A DNA stretch of 64,000 nucleotides, taken from contig NZ_JAABNT010000003.1 in the NCBI RefSeq assembly GCF_010667575.1, positions 372,001 through 436,000 on the forward strand, read 5' to 3'. A program made the translations under genes and the position numbers. Position 1 is the stretch's first letter; each line of letters starts with the position of its first letter. The notes beneath the pieces were generated by a model. That model was given only the letters and a program-made list of their open reading frames with translations, had not been told where the DNA came from and made no database searches. Below, piece by piece: positions 38,261-46,254 of this stretch. This DNA is from Sulfitobacter sediminilitoris. Lineage in GTDB: Bacteria; Pseudomonadota; Alphaproteobacteria; Rhodobacterales; Rhodobacteraceae.

Positions 38261-38733
38261 TGGACGGCCGCGCAGGAGTTGAGGTGGGCTGTGAGCGCCG
38301 CATCGTCCATGGTTTCAACAGGCGCGGCCAGAAAGGATTGGGCCCGTCGTTCCAGAATGGCATAGGCTTCGGCAAAGGCGGCTGGCGGATCCGCCTCAGA
38401 GACCGCAGCGGGGTCTTCGACGCCCCAATGGGCGCGCACAGGCGCACCGGGCCAGATCGGGCAGGTTTCCTCAGCGGCAGAGCCGCAGACCGTGATCACG
38501 GCGGCCATTTGCGGCGCGTCCGGTCCGGCAAATTCATCCCAGCTTTTGGAGCGGAAGCCGCTGGTGTCATGGCCTTTGGCCGACAGCAGCGCGATAGAAT
38601 GCGGGTTCACCTTGCCCGCAGGCTGGCTGCCAGCGGAATAGGCAGTGACACGCCCGTCCCCGAGATGGTTGAGGAGGGATTCCAGCAGGATCGAGCGGGC
38701 GGAGTTACCGGTGCAGAGGACAAGAATATTCAT
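38257..38733 (-). CDS. arsC: arsenate reductase, low-molecular-weight phosphatase type
   Basis: A 158-aa enzyme reducing arsenate to arsenite. The P-loop CX5R (C7 to R13, CTGNSARS) and the second cysteine pair C83 and C91 ('VCGSAAEETCPIW') match the thioredoxin-coupled ArsC of Gram-positive type, with the 'AHWGVEDPAA' segment following. I use the ATG at 38733; the longer frame would overlap the preceding gene. It starts 25 nt after the binding-protein stop and overlaps the aquaporin gene by 4 nt. No arsR is nearby. Confidence 0.93.
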   Translation of the reverse strand: MNILVLCTGNSARSILLESLLNHLGDGRVTAYSAGSQPAGKVNPHSIALLSAKGHDTSGFRSKSWDEFAGPDAPQMAAVITVCGSAAEETCPIWPGAPVRAHWGVEDPAAVSEADPPAAFAEAYAILERRAQSFLAAPVETMDDAALTAHLNSCAAVQ

Positions 38734-38758
38734 GGGATCGCGATATTGCGTTTCTGTT

Positions 38759-40582
38759 TCAGTTTTGTGACGCGTCCCACCACCAGACTTCGGGCATGAA
38801 GTTCGGCCCGTCGCCATAGATTGGCAGGGTGTCGGGGTATTTCATCTCGGCCCGGTGGGCGATCAGGCCCTCGTTGAATTGCCAGAAGGGGATCACGTAG
38901 CGCCCGGCGGTCAAGATGCGGTCAAGTGCGCGGGTCGCGGCAGTGAAATCTTCTGAAGTTTTGGCGGCGAGCATCGCATTGATCATCGAATCCACAGCCG
39001 GGCTTTGAACGCCCATGAGGTTGCGGGATCCTTGCTGCGTCGCGGCCTCTGACCCCCAGTAGAAGCGCTGTTCATTGCCCGGAGACAGAGACAGCGCGCG
39101 CCGGAAATGGGCGATGTCGAAATCGAATGAGTTGATGCGTTCCGTCAACTGCGCCTCGTCCACCGTCTCGACCCGCGCATCGATCCCCAGACGAGTCAGG
39201 GCCTGGACGTAAATCTCTGCTATCTTGCCGTGTTCGGCGTTGCCTTTGGACAGGAGGATGGAAAACGCAACAGGCTTGCCATCTGCATCCCGCATGGCAC
39301 CGCCTTCGGCGGAAAAGCCTGCGGCTTGAAATTGCTTCATTGCCCCCCGGATGCCAGCCCGGTTTCGGGCCGAGCCATCCGCGACAGGCAGATCGTATCC
39401 ATCCAGCGCGCCGGGCGGCAGGGTATCGGCAAAGGGCTCAAGCAAGGCCGCCACAGGGGCGGGGGCGGGCCCGTGGTCCATGGCAAGAATGGAGTTGGAA
39501 AAATACGATGTGATACGGGGCAGGGCGCCGCCGGTCAGCGTCTCGTTGATATATTCGAAGTTGAAGGCGTGGATCAGCGCATCGCGCACGCGCCAATCAT
39601 CGAACGGCGCCCGCCGGGTGTTCATCACAAAGCCCGTCATGCCGGATGGTTTCTGATGCGGGAAGGATGATTTCACGATCTCGCCACGGGTGATGGCCGG
39701 AAAGTCGTATTGTGTGGCCCAGGTTTCGGCGTTGAATTCGCGCACGGCTGAAATCTCGCCTGCCTTGAAGGCTTCAAACAGAACGTTTCCATCGCCGTAA
39801 AAGTCGATCTTGATCTGATCGAAGTTATGCGTGCCCCTGCGGAAGGGCACATTGGCCCCCCAGTAATCGGAGTTGCGTGTCAGCGTCACCTGCCGGCCCG
39901 CATCGAAATCCGAGATCACGTAAGGGCCGGTCCCGAGCGGGATGTCTGCAAGCGCGGCGTTGGCGAAATCGCGGCCTTCCCATTGCGATTTGCTGAGGAT
40001 TGGGCGCATGCCCGCGAGCAGGGCCAGCTCACGATTCTCGGTGTTGAATGTGAACCTAACAGTGCGCGGACCGGTGGCCTCAATACGCTCAATCTGGTTG
40101 TAAAGTCCGTGGTAGCGCGGGTGGCCTTCGGTGCCCAACAGTTCAAACGAAAAGATAGCGTCGTCGACCGTGACGGGTGTTCCGTCGGAAAATCGTGCCT
40201 CTGGCCTGAGGGTGAACGCAACCCAGGCGCGGTCCTCGGGAAGCTCAACCGATTCGGCCAATAGACCGTAAAGGGTGAAGGGTTCGTCCCAGGAACGGCC
40301 CATCAGGCTTTCGTGGGTAAAGTGCCTGAGCTGCCAGGGAACGGTGCCTTTGCGCACGAATGGATTAAGACTGTCATAGCCGCCAGTGTTGCCCAACGTG
40401 ATCTGCCCGCCTTTCGGCGCGTCCGGGTTCACATAGGGCAGGGACACAAAATCCGGTGGCAAAGCAGGTTCCCCATACATAGATAGCCCATGCATCGGCT
40501 CTGCCAGCGCGGCGGCGGCTGAGAGAATCAGTGAAGAAGTCGCCGCAACGCCCCGCAGTCTCTGGAAAAAATCTATCGCCAT
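38759..40582 (-). CDS. extracellular solute-binding protein, YejA/peptide ABC type
   Basis: A 607-aa periplasmic binding protein of family 5. It has a signal peptide (cleavage near ALAEP, residues 25-29), then 'SMYGEPALPPDF' and 'YVNPDAPKGGQITLGNTGGYDSLNPF', which are typical of the YejA / microcin C-like branch. The late 'DFDIAHFRRALSLSPGNEQ' and 'WQFNEGLIAHR' segments agree. The permease and ATPase genes (yejBEF) are not on either side, so this is an orphan binding protein in this window. It may be co-transcribed with arsC and the aquaporin downstream. Confidence 0.9.
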   Translation of the reverse strand: MAIDFFQRLRGVAATSSLILSAAAALAEPMHGLSMYGEPALPPDFVSLPYVNPDAPKGGQITLGNTGGYDSLNPFVRKGTVPWQLRHFTHESLMGRSWDEPFTLYGLLAESVELPEDRAWVAFTLRPEARFSDGTPVTVDDAIFSFELLGTEGHPRYHGLYNQIERIEATGPRTVRFTFNTENRELALLAGMRPILSKSQWEGRDFANAALADIPLGTGPYVISDFDAGRQVTLTRNSDYWGANVPFRRGTHNFDQIKIDFYGDGNVLFEAFKAGEISAVREFNAETWATQYDFPAITRGEIVKSSFPHQKPSGMTGFVMNTRRAPFDDWRVRDALIHAFNFEYINETLTGGALPRITSYFSNSILAMDHGPAPAPVAALLEPFADTLPPGALDGYDLPVADGSARNRAGIRGAMKQFQAAGFSAEGGAMRDADGKPVAFSILLSKGNAEHGKIAEIYVQALTRLGIDARVETVDEAQLTERINSFDFDIAHFRRALSLSPGNEQRFYWGSEAATQQGSRNLMGVQSPAVDSMINAMLAAKTSEDFTAATRALDRILTAGRYVIPFWQFNEGLIAHRAEMKYPDTLPIYGDGPNFMPEVWWWDASQN

Positions 40583-40661
40583 TTCCGCAACAGTCCTGCA
40601 CCGCCCTTGTTTTGTTGGGCCTATGGTTAATTGGGGTTAGCGTCCAGTTCAAACTTTATAC

Positions 40662-40690
40662 TTGGCGTTTGGCCGTTGATCTCTTATAAA
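40662..40690 (+). promoter_or_regulatory. sigma-70-type promoter of a candidate small RNA
   Basis: TTGGCG (40662-40667) and TATAAA (40685-40690) are separated by exactly 17 nt. The -10 matches 5 of 6 and the -35 4 of 6 consensus bases. An A at 40697, seven bases past the -10 box, is a natural start point. No coding frame follows before the terminator at 40745. Confidence 0.6.
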
Positions 40691-40696
40691 GGTGTC

Positions 40697-40773
40697 ACTG
40701 CTCGATAGGTTTCTTGCCTGTATGAAACCTGCCTCAATAACTTAACGCCAGCTTCGTGCTGGCGTTTTTTTTT
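40697..40773 (+). ncRNA. candidate small RNA (about 75 nt, two hairpins)
   Basis: This lies between a good promoter and a near-perfect intrinsic terminator with no open reading frame inside. The 5' part forms a perfect 7-bp stem, AGGTTTC (40707-40713) with GAAACCT (40724-40730), around a 10-nt loop TTGCCTGTAT. A short single-stranded linker (GCCTCAATAACTTA) follows, then the terminator hairpin. This is the layout of an Hfq-dependent trans-acting sRNA, with a long U-tail. I cannot match it to a named family. The next plus-strand gene starts 104 nt later, so it is not simply a leader of that gene. Confidence 0.62.
40745..40773 (+). terminator. strong intrinsic terminator
   Basis: ACGCCAGC (40745-40752) pairs perfectly with GCTGGCGT (40758-40765) around a TTCGT loop, followed by nine Ts. 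No plus-strand protein gene lies upstream within 3 kb, so it must end an RNA that starts in the intergenic region. Confidence 0.9.
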
Positions 40774-40877
40774 GCCCGCGTGGCATGGTCTTGCAACCAA
40801 TGCTGCGTTTCATGCGTTCCCTTCTGCAAAGCAGCACGGCATGATGCGCCTGCAGCAAATACCCAGAGGAGACAGAC

Positions 40878-41663
40878 ATGGCTTTCACGATCGATCTTTC
40901 AGGCAAGACAGCCATCATCACCGGATCAAACTCGGGCATTGGCCTTGGGATCGCATGGGAGCTGGCGCGCGCGGGCGCGGATGTGGTGTTGAACTCATTC
41001 ACCGATGACGACGAAGACCACGCGCTGGCCAAGGAAATCGCGGATGAGACGGGAACCAACGCCCGCTACATCAAGGCGGACATGTCCAAGGGCGATGAGT
41101 GTCGCCAGTTGATCAAGGACGCGGGACGCTGCGATATTCTGGTCAATAATGCGGGCATTCAGCATGTCGCCGCCATTCCGGAGTTCCCGGTTGAAAAATG
41201 GGATGCGATCATTGCGATCAATATGTCTTCGGCATTTCATACGACAGCTGTTGCCTTGCCGATGATGCGCAAGACAGGCTGGGGACGGGTGATCAATATC
41301 TCTTCCGCGCATGGTTTGACCGCGTCGCCCTTCAAAGCGGCCTATATCGCGGCAAAGCACGGGGTTGTCGGGCTGACCAAAACAACGGCGCTGGAAACCG
41401 CCAAAGAGGACATCACGTGCAATGCCATTTGTCCGGGTTACGTGCTGACGCCAATTGTGGAAAAGCAGATCCCCGACACGATGAAGGAATACGATATGAG
41501 CCGTGAGGAAGTCATTGAGAACGTCATGCTCACGCGGCAGCCGTCCAAGGAATTTGCAACCGTTGAACAGATTGGCGGCACGACGACTTTCCTATGCTCT
41601 GATGCGGCAGCCCAGATCACCGGCACCACGATCAGCGTCGATGGCGGCTGGACCGCGCTTTGA
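40878..41663 (+). CDS. bdhA: 3-hydroxybutyrate dehydrogenase (SDR family)
   Basis: A 261-aa short-chain dehydrogenase. It has the 'TGSNSGIGLGIA' cofactor loop, 'NNAGIQHVAAIPEFP', catalytic Ser in 'ISSAHGL' and 'AYIAAKHG' (Tyr-x3-Lys). 'SPFKAAYIAAKHGVVGLTK' and 'PGYVLTPIVEKQIPD' are characteristic of D-3-hydroxybutyrate dehydrogenases, which oxidise the monomer of polyhydroxybutyrate to acetoacetate. AGAGGAGA precedes the ATG. It is followed directly by a patatin gene, a pairing common in relatives. Confidence 0.92.
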   Translation: MAFTIDLSGKTAIITGSNSGIGLGIAWELARAGADVVLNSFTDDDEDHALAKEIADETGTNARYIKADMSKGDECRQLIKDAGRCDILVNNAGIQHVAAIPEFPVEKWDAIIAINMSSAFHTTAVALPMMRKTGWGRVINISSAHGLTASPFKAAYIAAKHGVVGLTKTTALETAKEDITCNAICPGYVLTPIVEKQIPDTMKEYDMSREEVIENVMLTRQPSKEFATVEQIGGTTTFLCSDAAAQITGTTISVDGGWTAL

Positions 41664-41674
41664 GGCGCGGGGCG

Positions 41675-42709
41675 ATGGGGAAGAAAAAGAAGATCAACCT
41701 CGCCTTGCAGGGTGGCGGTGCACATGGCGCGTTTACCTGGGGCGTGCTGGACCGTCTGCTGCAAGAGGATGACATTGAGGTCTGCGGCATTTCCGGGACC
41801 TCGGCAGGGGCGCTGAATGGCGCTGCCCTCAAGGCAGGATGGGTGACGGGCGGGGCCGAAGGTGCCCGTCAGAATCTGGATTGGCTTTGGGAACAGATCG
41901 CGGGGGTCAGTGATCTGCGGATGTCGGCATGGATGGCACCATTTGGCATTGGTGCGTTAAGCCAGGCGATTGAGTACAGCTGGCCTGTCGCCTTTGCTGA
42001 CGCCGTTTCTAATGTGACCTCGCCTTATAATTTCGGTCCGTTCTATCGCAATCCGCTGACTGATATCGTTGACAAGTTCGACTATGACCGGGTTTGCAAC
42101 GGTGTGGCACCGTTGCTCTACATTTGTGCGACGCGGGTTCGAAACGGTAAAATCAAGATCTTTTCAGGAAACGAGATTTCACCCGATGCAATCATGGCCT
42201 CGGCCTGTTTGCCGACGATCTTCAAGGCGGTCGAATTGCACGATCCTGAAACCGGGCGGGCCGAGGCGTTCTGGGACGGCGGTTACACAGGCAACCCCGC
42301 GCTTTTTCCGCTTTTCAACCAAGAGCTGCCTGATGATCTGGTGATCATCAACATCAACCCACTGGAGCGCGACGATCTGCCGATCACCCCAAAACAGATC
42401 CAGAACCGGATTAATGAAATCAGCTTTAACTCAAGCCTGTTGCGCGAATTGCGTGCGATTGAGTTCGTACAACGTCTGCTGGATCAGGGCGCCCTGGAAG
42501 AGGGCCGGATGAGCCGGGTCCGCGTGCATATGATTGCTGACGATGCGCTTATGGAGCAGCTTTCGGTTGCCACCAAGATGGTGCCAAACCCCGTGGTTAT
42601 TGCGACGCTCAAGGACGCCGGGCAGCGTGCGGCAGAGCAGTTCCTCAACGATCACAAATCAAAGATTGGCAAGGAAAGCAGTGTCGATCTGCGCGAGATG
42701 TTCGCATAG
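41675..42709 (+). CDS. patatin-like phospholipase
   Basis: A 344-aa hydrolase with the patatin oxyanion loop 'LQGGGAHGAFTWG', the nucleophile elbow 'GISGTSAGAL' (GxSxG) and the catalytic Asp in 'WDGGYTGNPAL'. I start at the ATG at 41675 with GAGG upstream; a TTG at 41660 overlapping the bdhA stop is the alternative. Given its coupling to 3-hydroxybutyrate dehydrogenase it may act on storage-polymer or membrane lipids, but this is inference. No signal peptide is seen. Confidence 0.9.
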   Translation: MGKKKKINLALQGGGAHGAFTWGVLDRLLQEDDIEVCGISGTSAGALNGAALKAGWVTGGAEGARQNLDWLWEQIAGVSDLRMSAWMAPFGIGALSQAIEYSWPVAFADAVSNVTSPYNFGPFYRNPLTDIVDKFDYDRVCNGVAPLLYICATRVRNGKIKIFSGNEISPDAIMASACLPTIFKAVELHDPETGRAEAFWDGGYTGNPALFPLFNQELPDDLVIININPLERDDLPITPKQIQNRINEISFNSSLLRELRAIEFVQRLLDQGALEEGRMSRVRVHMIADDALMEQLSVATKMVPNPVVIATLKDAGQRAAEQFLNDHKSKIGKESSVDLREMFA

Positions 42710-42723
42710 GCCGTGATGGGGAC

Positions 42724-43491
42724 TCAGCCCTCGAGGCGCTCTTTTTCGGCCTCTGCCACGTTGTCAGCGAGTTCCAGCAGGTCGCTATTCTCGGATTTGG
42801 CGCGTTCCGGCGGGTAGACCAGACCGGCAGAGATCACCAGTTTGGCCGCGTCTTCAACCGACATATCCAGCTCAATCACATCCTTTTTGGGAAAGAACAG
42901 CAAAAATCCGGACGTGGGGTTGGGTGTCGTCGGCAAGAAGATCGATACCATCGCCTCATTCGGGTCTCCGGCTTTCGCGGTGACCTCACCCTTGGCATCT
43001 GTTGAGATAAAGCCAAGCGCCCAAATCCCTTTGCGCGGGTATTCGATCAGGCAGGCCTTTTCGAAGCTGCGCTCGGATTGGGCAAATATGGTTTCGGAAA
43101 TCTGTTTTATTCCAGAGTAGATCGTACGCACCACGGGTGTGCGTTCAACCAGGTTCTCTGCAAAGTGGATCAGAGACCGTCCAATAAAACCTTTGGCCAA
43201 CCAGCCCACGAAGATCGTGAACATCAGGAAAATAACCACGCCAAGGCCGCGCACGTTGATTTGGACGGATGGATCAAGGCCAAAGAAGTCCTGGATCATC
43301 CGGTCCGGATGATAAGCCTGCGGCACCAGCGGCAAAACAAACCCGTCAATCCAGCCGACCACCGACCAGATCAGCCAGATCGTCAGCCCCACCGGGGCAA
43401 TCACGACCAAGCCGGTCAGAAAGGACGCGCGTAGTGACCCCACAAGGCTGCGCCTTGGCTGCGGGGGTTCTATGTCAAAGGGTGTGTTCAT
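42724..43491 (-). CDS. DUF502 family membrane protein
   Basis: A 255-aa protein with two N-terminal membrane helices (about residues 19-42 and 75-100; 'FLTGLVVIAPVGLTIWLIW' and 'GVVIFLMFTIFVGWLAKGF') and a soluble C-terminal part with 'VRTIYSGIKQISETIF' and 'FLPTTPNPTSGFLLFF'. These are DUF502 hallmarks. The function is not established. It is convergent with the patatin gene, with 14 nt between stops. Confidence 0.92.
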   Translation of the reverse strand: MNTPFDIEPPQPRRSLVGSLRASFLTGLVVIAPVGLTIWLIWSVVGWIDGFVLPLVPQAYHPDRMIQDFFGLDPSVQINVRGLGVVIFLMFTIFVGWLAKGFIGRSLIHFAENLVERTPVVRTIYSGIKQISETIFAQSERSFEKACLIEYPRKGIWALGFISTDAKGEVTAKAGDPNEAMVSIFLPTTPNPTSGFLLFFPKKDVIELDMSVEDAAKLVISAGLVYPPERAKSENSDLLELADNVAEAEKERLEG

Positions 43492-43597
43492 TTTCTGTCG
43501 GATCCGGTCATAGACCGTTCTTAGCTATGTGCTTTGCGAAGCGGCGACAATGGCTTCAAGGTGCTCTGGGCACAAAATCCGGGCAAGTGATGAGCAT

Positions 43598-44518
43598 TTA
43601 ATCAACCGCTGTCTCAAGGGCCGCTGCAATCCGGGCTGCAAGGCGGGCATTGTTGCGCACCAATGCGATATTTGCTGTCAGGGAGCGTCCCCCTGTCAGC
43701 TCGAATATACGTTGCAGCAGATAGGGTGTCACGGCCTTGCCGGAGATGCCATGGGCATCCGCATCGCGTTGCGCCTGTACGATGATCGGGGCCAGATCGA
43801 CGGCAGGGATTTCGTCCTCTGCCGGGATCGGATTGGCGACAAGCTGGCCACCGGGCAGCCCCATCGCCGCGCGGGTGCGATGTGCGAGCGCAATCTGAGC
43901 CGGATCATCAAGGCGCAGCGGGGCCCTGAGCGGCGAAGTGGCCGACCAGAATGCGGGGAAGCTGTCTTGCCCCACGGCAATGACTGGGACGCCTTGGGTT
44001 TCAAGCACTTCAAGCGTTTTGGCGACGTCCAGAATGGCCTTGGCCCCTGCGGCCACAACCGTGATGGGGGTTTGGGACAGCTCCATCAGATCGGCGGAGA
44101 TGTCAAAACTGTTCTCGGCCCCTTTGTGCACGCCGCCGATGCCGCCGGTGGCAAAAACCGAGATACCGGCGAGGTGGGCGGCAATCATCGTCGCCGCGAC
44201 AGTTGTGGCACCGGTGCGGCCAGCGGCAATGCAAACCGCCATGTCTGCCCGGCTTAACTTGGCGACGTTCTTGGCCTGTGCAAGTGCGCTAAGCTGATCG
44301 GCATCTAGGCCAATGTGCAGCGTGCCGTTGATAACGGCGATTGTTGCAGGCGTGGCACCGCAAGCGCGTACATCCGCCTCGACCTGCTGGGCAACCTCAA
44401 GATTTTGAGGGTAGGGCATCCCATGGGTGATGATGGTGCTTTCCAGCGCAACGACGGGCGTACCAGCGCGGCGGGCCTCGGCCACTTCGGCGCTGAAGGT
44501 GAGGGGAAAATCGGTCAT
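43598..44518 (-). CDS. psuG: pseudouridine-5'-phosphate glycosidase
   Basis: A 306-aa enzyme that splits pseudouridine 5'-phosphate to uracil and ribose 5-phosphate. The signature 'VALESTIITHGMPYPQN' near the N-terminus (catalytic Glu), 'VFATGGIGGVHKGAE' (with the active-site Lys region) and 'QDSFPAFW' are conserved in the family. The ATG overlaps the stop of the kinase gene (ATGA), giving a kinase-glycosidase operon that recycles pseudouridine from RNA turnover. Confidence 0.96.
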   Translation of the reverse strand: MTDFPLTFSAEVAEARRAGTPVVALESTIITHGMPYPQNLEVAQQVEADVRACGATPATIAVINGTLHIGLDADQLSALAQAKNVAKLSRADMAVCIAAGRTGATTVAATMIAAHLAGISVFATGGIGGVHKGAENSFDISADLMELSQTPITVVAAGAKAILDVAKTLEVLETQGVPVIAVGQDSFPAFWSATSPLRAPLRLDDPAQIALAHRTRAAMGLPGGQLVANPIPAEDEIPAVDLAPIIVQAQRDADAHGISGKAVTPYLLQRIFELTGGRSLTANIALVRNNARLAARIAAALETAVD

Positions 44519-45399
44519 ATCTTGGTCTCTCCAGAGACATAGAGGGCTGCGGCTTCAAGGGCGTCCGACAGTGCTTCTTGCGGGCTGCGCCCTTTGAGTT
44601 CGGCTGAGATGTGGGCGGCCATGAAAGTGTCTCCGGCACCGGTTACGCGGGCGACGTGAACCTCGGGCGGTGTGAGGGTTATGAGGCCCGCGTCGGAACC
44701 GACGGTTGCCGGGTCACCGCCATGCGTGACAACGGCACGCACGGCCCCCCGGACAAGGAGGCCTTCTGCAGCCTGGGCCGAAGTGGTGAAAGAGGTCTGG
44801 CACAGCAGGCCCGCTTCTTCGAGGTTGACGTAGACAGTCCCGCGCCGCGCCTGAATAAACGGGCTGAGGCGCAGTGCCTTGCCGGGAGACGCAGGAGCGA
44901 CGCGCAGATCGGCAGAGGCGAGAAGCGGGCTGTGTGCCATCTCGGCCAGCAGATCGAGGGTGAGATTTCCATCGAGTGCGACGGCACCGGAATAGGGTGC
45001 CGGCAGGCTGCCATTCGTAAACGGCAGAAGGATCTTGTCGCCAGCCGCCTCAAGCGAATGGGCATCCGCGATGGCAGCGATCAGACCGTTCGCGCCCTCG
45101 ACAGCCATGTATTTATCCGTTGGCAGATCTTCAGAACGGTAGATGTGATCGGTGATCAGGCCACGCGCCTCGCAGGCCTTGATCAATTCGTCCCCTTCGG
45201 CATCGCGCCCCACGGCGCTGAGCAATGCAGGCGTCAAACCAAACCGCGCCAGCGCCATCCCGATGTTCATCGCCACACCGCCCGGAAGCTGCGTAATACG
45301 TCCCGGCATGTCAGAGCCTTGCCGCATTTGGTTTTCGGATCGGCCAATCACGTCCCAGAGGACGGAGCCGATGCAAAGGATGTCAGGTGCTCTTGCCAT
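44515..45399 (-). CDS. psuK: PfkB-family carbohydrate kinase, pseudouridine kinase
   Basis: A 294-aa ribokinase-fold kinase. The N-terminal 'LCIGSVLWDVIG' and 'LPGGVAMNIGMALARFG' give the substrate-binding face, and 'VTGAGDTFMAAHI' is the PfkB signature with the catalytic Asp. The overlap with psuG identifies pseudouridine as the likely substrate. I use the ATG at 45399; upstream frame residues look non-coding. Confidence 0.93.
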   Translation of the reverse strand: MARAPDILCIGSVLWDVIGRSENQMRQGSDMPGRITQLPGGVAMNIGMALARFGLTPALLSAVGRDAEGDELIKACEARGLITDHIYRSEDLPTDKYMAVEGANGLIAAIADAHSLEAAGDKILLPFTNGSLPAPYSGAVALDGNLTLDLLAEMAHSPLLASADLRVAPASPGKALRLSPFIQARRGTVYVNLEEAGLLCQTSFTTSAQAAEGLLVRGAVRAVVTHGGDPATVGSDAGLITLTPPEVHVARVTGAGDTFMAAHISAELKGRSPQEALSDALEAAALYVSGETKI

Positions 45400-45441
45400 G
45401 GTCGCGGTGTAGCCGCTTGGTCCGCCGGGAGGCAAGCAGGG

Positions 45442-46254
45442 TTATTCTGGCACCTTGAAGGTAAGCGCCGCCCAGTAGGTTTCCCAGAGTATCGGCAGCT
45501 CTGCTGTGCGCTCATCATCGGCGGGGCGCAGGACCACGGCATCGAAAAGATACTCATGTCCGCGTTGCACCGGGATGGATGCCTGACCCTGTGCATCGGT
45601 CCGGTGAAGCGTCACGGTGACGGTGCCATCTGGTGCACGGTCAAAGACCTCGACCTGTGCATCCGGGCGCGGTGCCCCGTCATAGAGCACTTCGACATTC
45701 ATGTTATTGGCGAATGATGGATCGTAAGGGTTTGTCAAAGCGACGAATTCGGTCTTGAGGCCCATCGCAGCGTCCGCACCGGCCCCGCTACCTACCGCGA
45801 TGAGCGCCTTGGCATGTCGGGTATAGCGTTCGCGGAATTTCTCTTGAGGCCAGCCTGCGGTGATATGGTCTTGTTCAGCAGTCCTGAAATCCTTGTGGGC
45901 GACGAATTTCAGGAATTTCTCCCATTCGCGGTATGTGACGAAAGAGGGTGTGGTCTCGTGTACGACGACGACCAGCCCATCTTTTGTGGGTGCCTCCACG
46001 TTCAGTGCTGGCGAGTCGCCTGCGCGCGGCGTGATGGTTTTGGTCTTGCCATCCGCCATCATCTCGAACCGGGCTGAGCTGCGGTCGAAGAAGGACAGGG
46101 TGCTGCCTTCGAATTCCTGACCGTTCTTGAACTTGGCTTCTAGTCTTTCTCCGGCATCTACTTGATAAAGCTCTGGTTCGATCCAGAATTCATGGGCAGC
46201 AGCGGAAATTGGCAAGGCTGCAATCAAAACGGCAAACAGACGGGACAGATACAT
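45442..46254 (-). CDS. DUF4198 periplasmic protein (metal-uptake associated)
   Basis: A 270-aa exported protein; signal peptide MYLSRLFAVLIAALPISAAAHEF with cleavage before H-E-F. The mature N-terminus 'HEFWIEPELYQVDAG' and the C-terminal 'ILWETYWAALTFKV' are DUF4198 features; family members are often encoded with nickel/cobalt or other metal transporters. The ATG at 46254 overlaps the start codon of the divergent HupE-like gene by 2 nt. An upstream in-frame extension to 46320 is possible but would spoil the signal peptide. Confidence 0.88.
   Translation of the reverse strand: MYLSRLFAVLIAALPISAAAHEFWIEPELYQVDAGERLEAKFKNGQEFEGSTLSFFDRSSARFEMMADGKTKTITPRAGDSPALNVEAPTKDGLVVVVHETTPSFVTYREWEKFLKFVAHKDFRTAEQDHITAGWPQEKFRERYTRHAKALIAVGSGAGADAAMGLKTEFVALTNPYDPSFANNMNVEVLYDGAPRPDAQVEVFDRAPDGTVTVTLHRTDAQGQASIPVQRGHEYLFDAVVLRPADDERTAELPILWETYWAALTFKVPE

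Noticed and set aside
38734-38817. N-terminal extension of arsC
   Set aside because: It would overlap the end of the binding-protein gene and precede the universal ArsC start (MNILVLCTGN) with a non-homologous, polar sequence.
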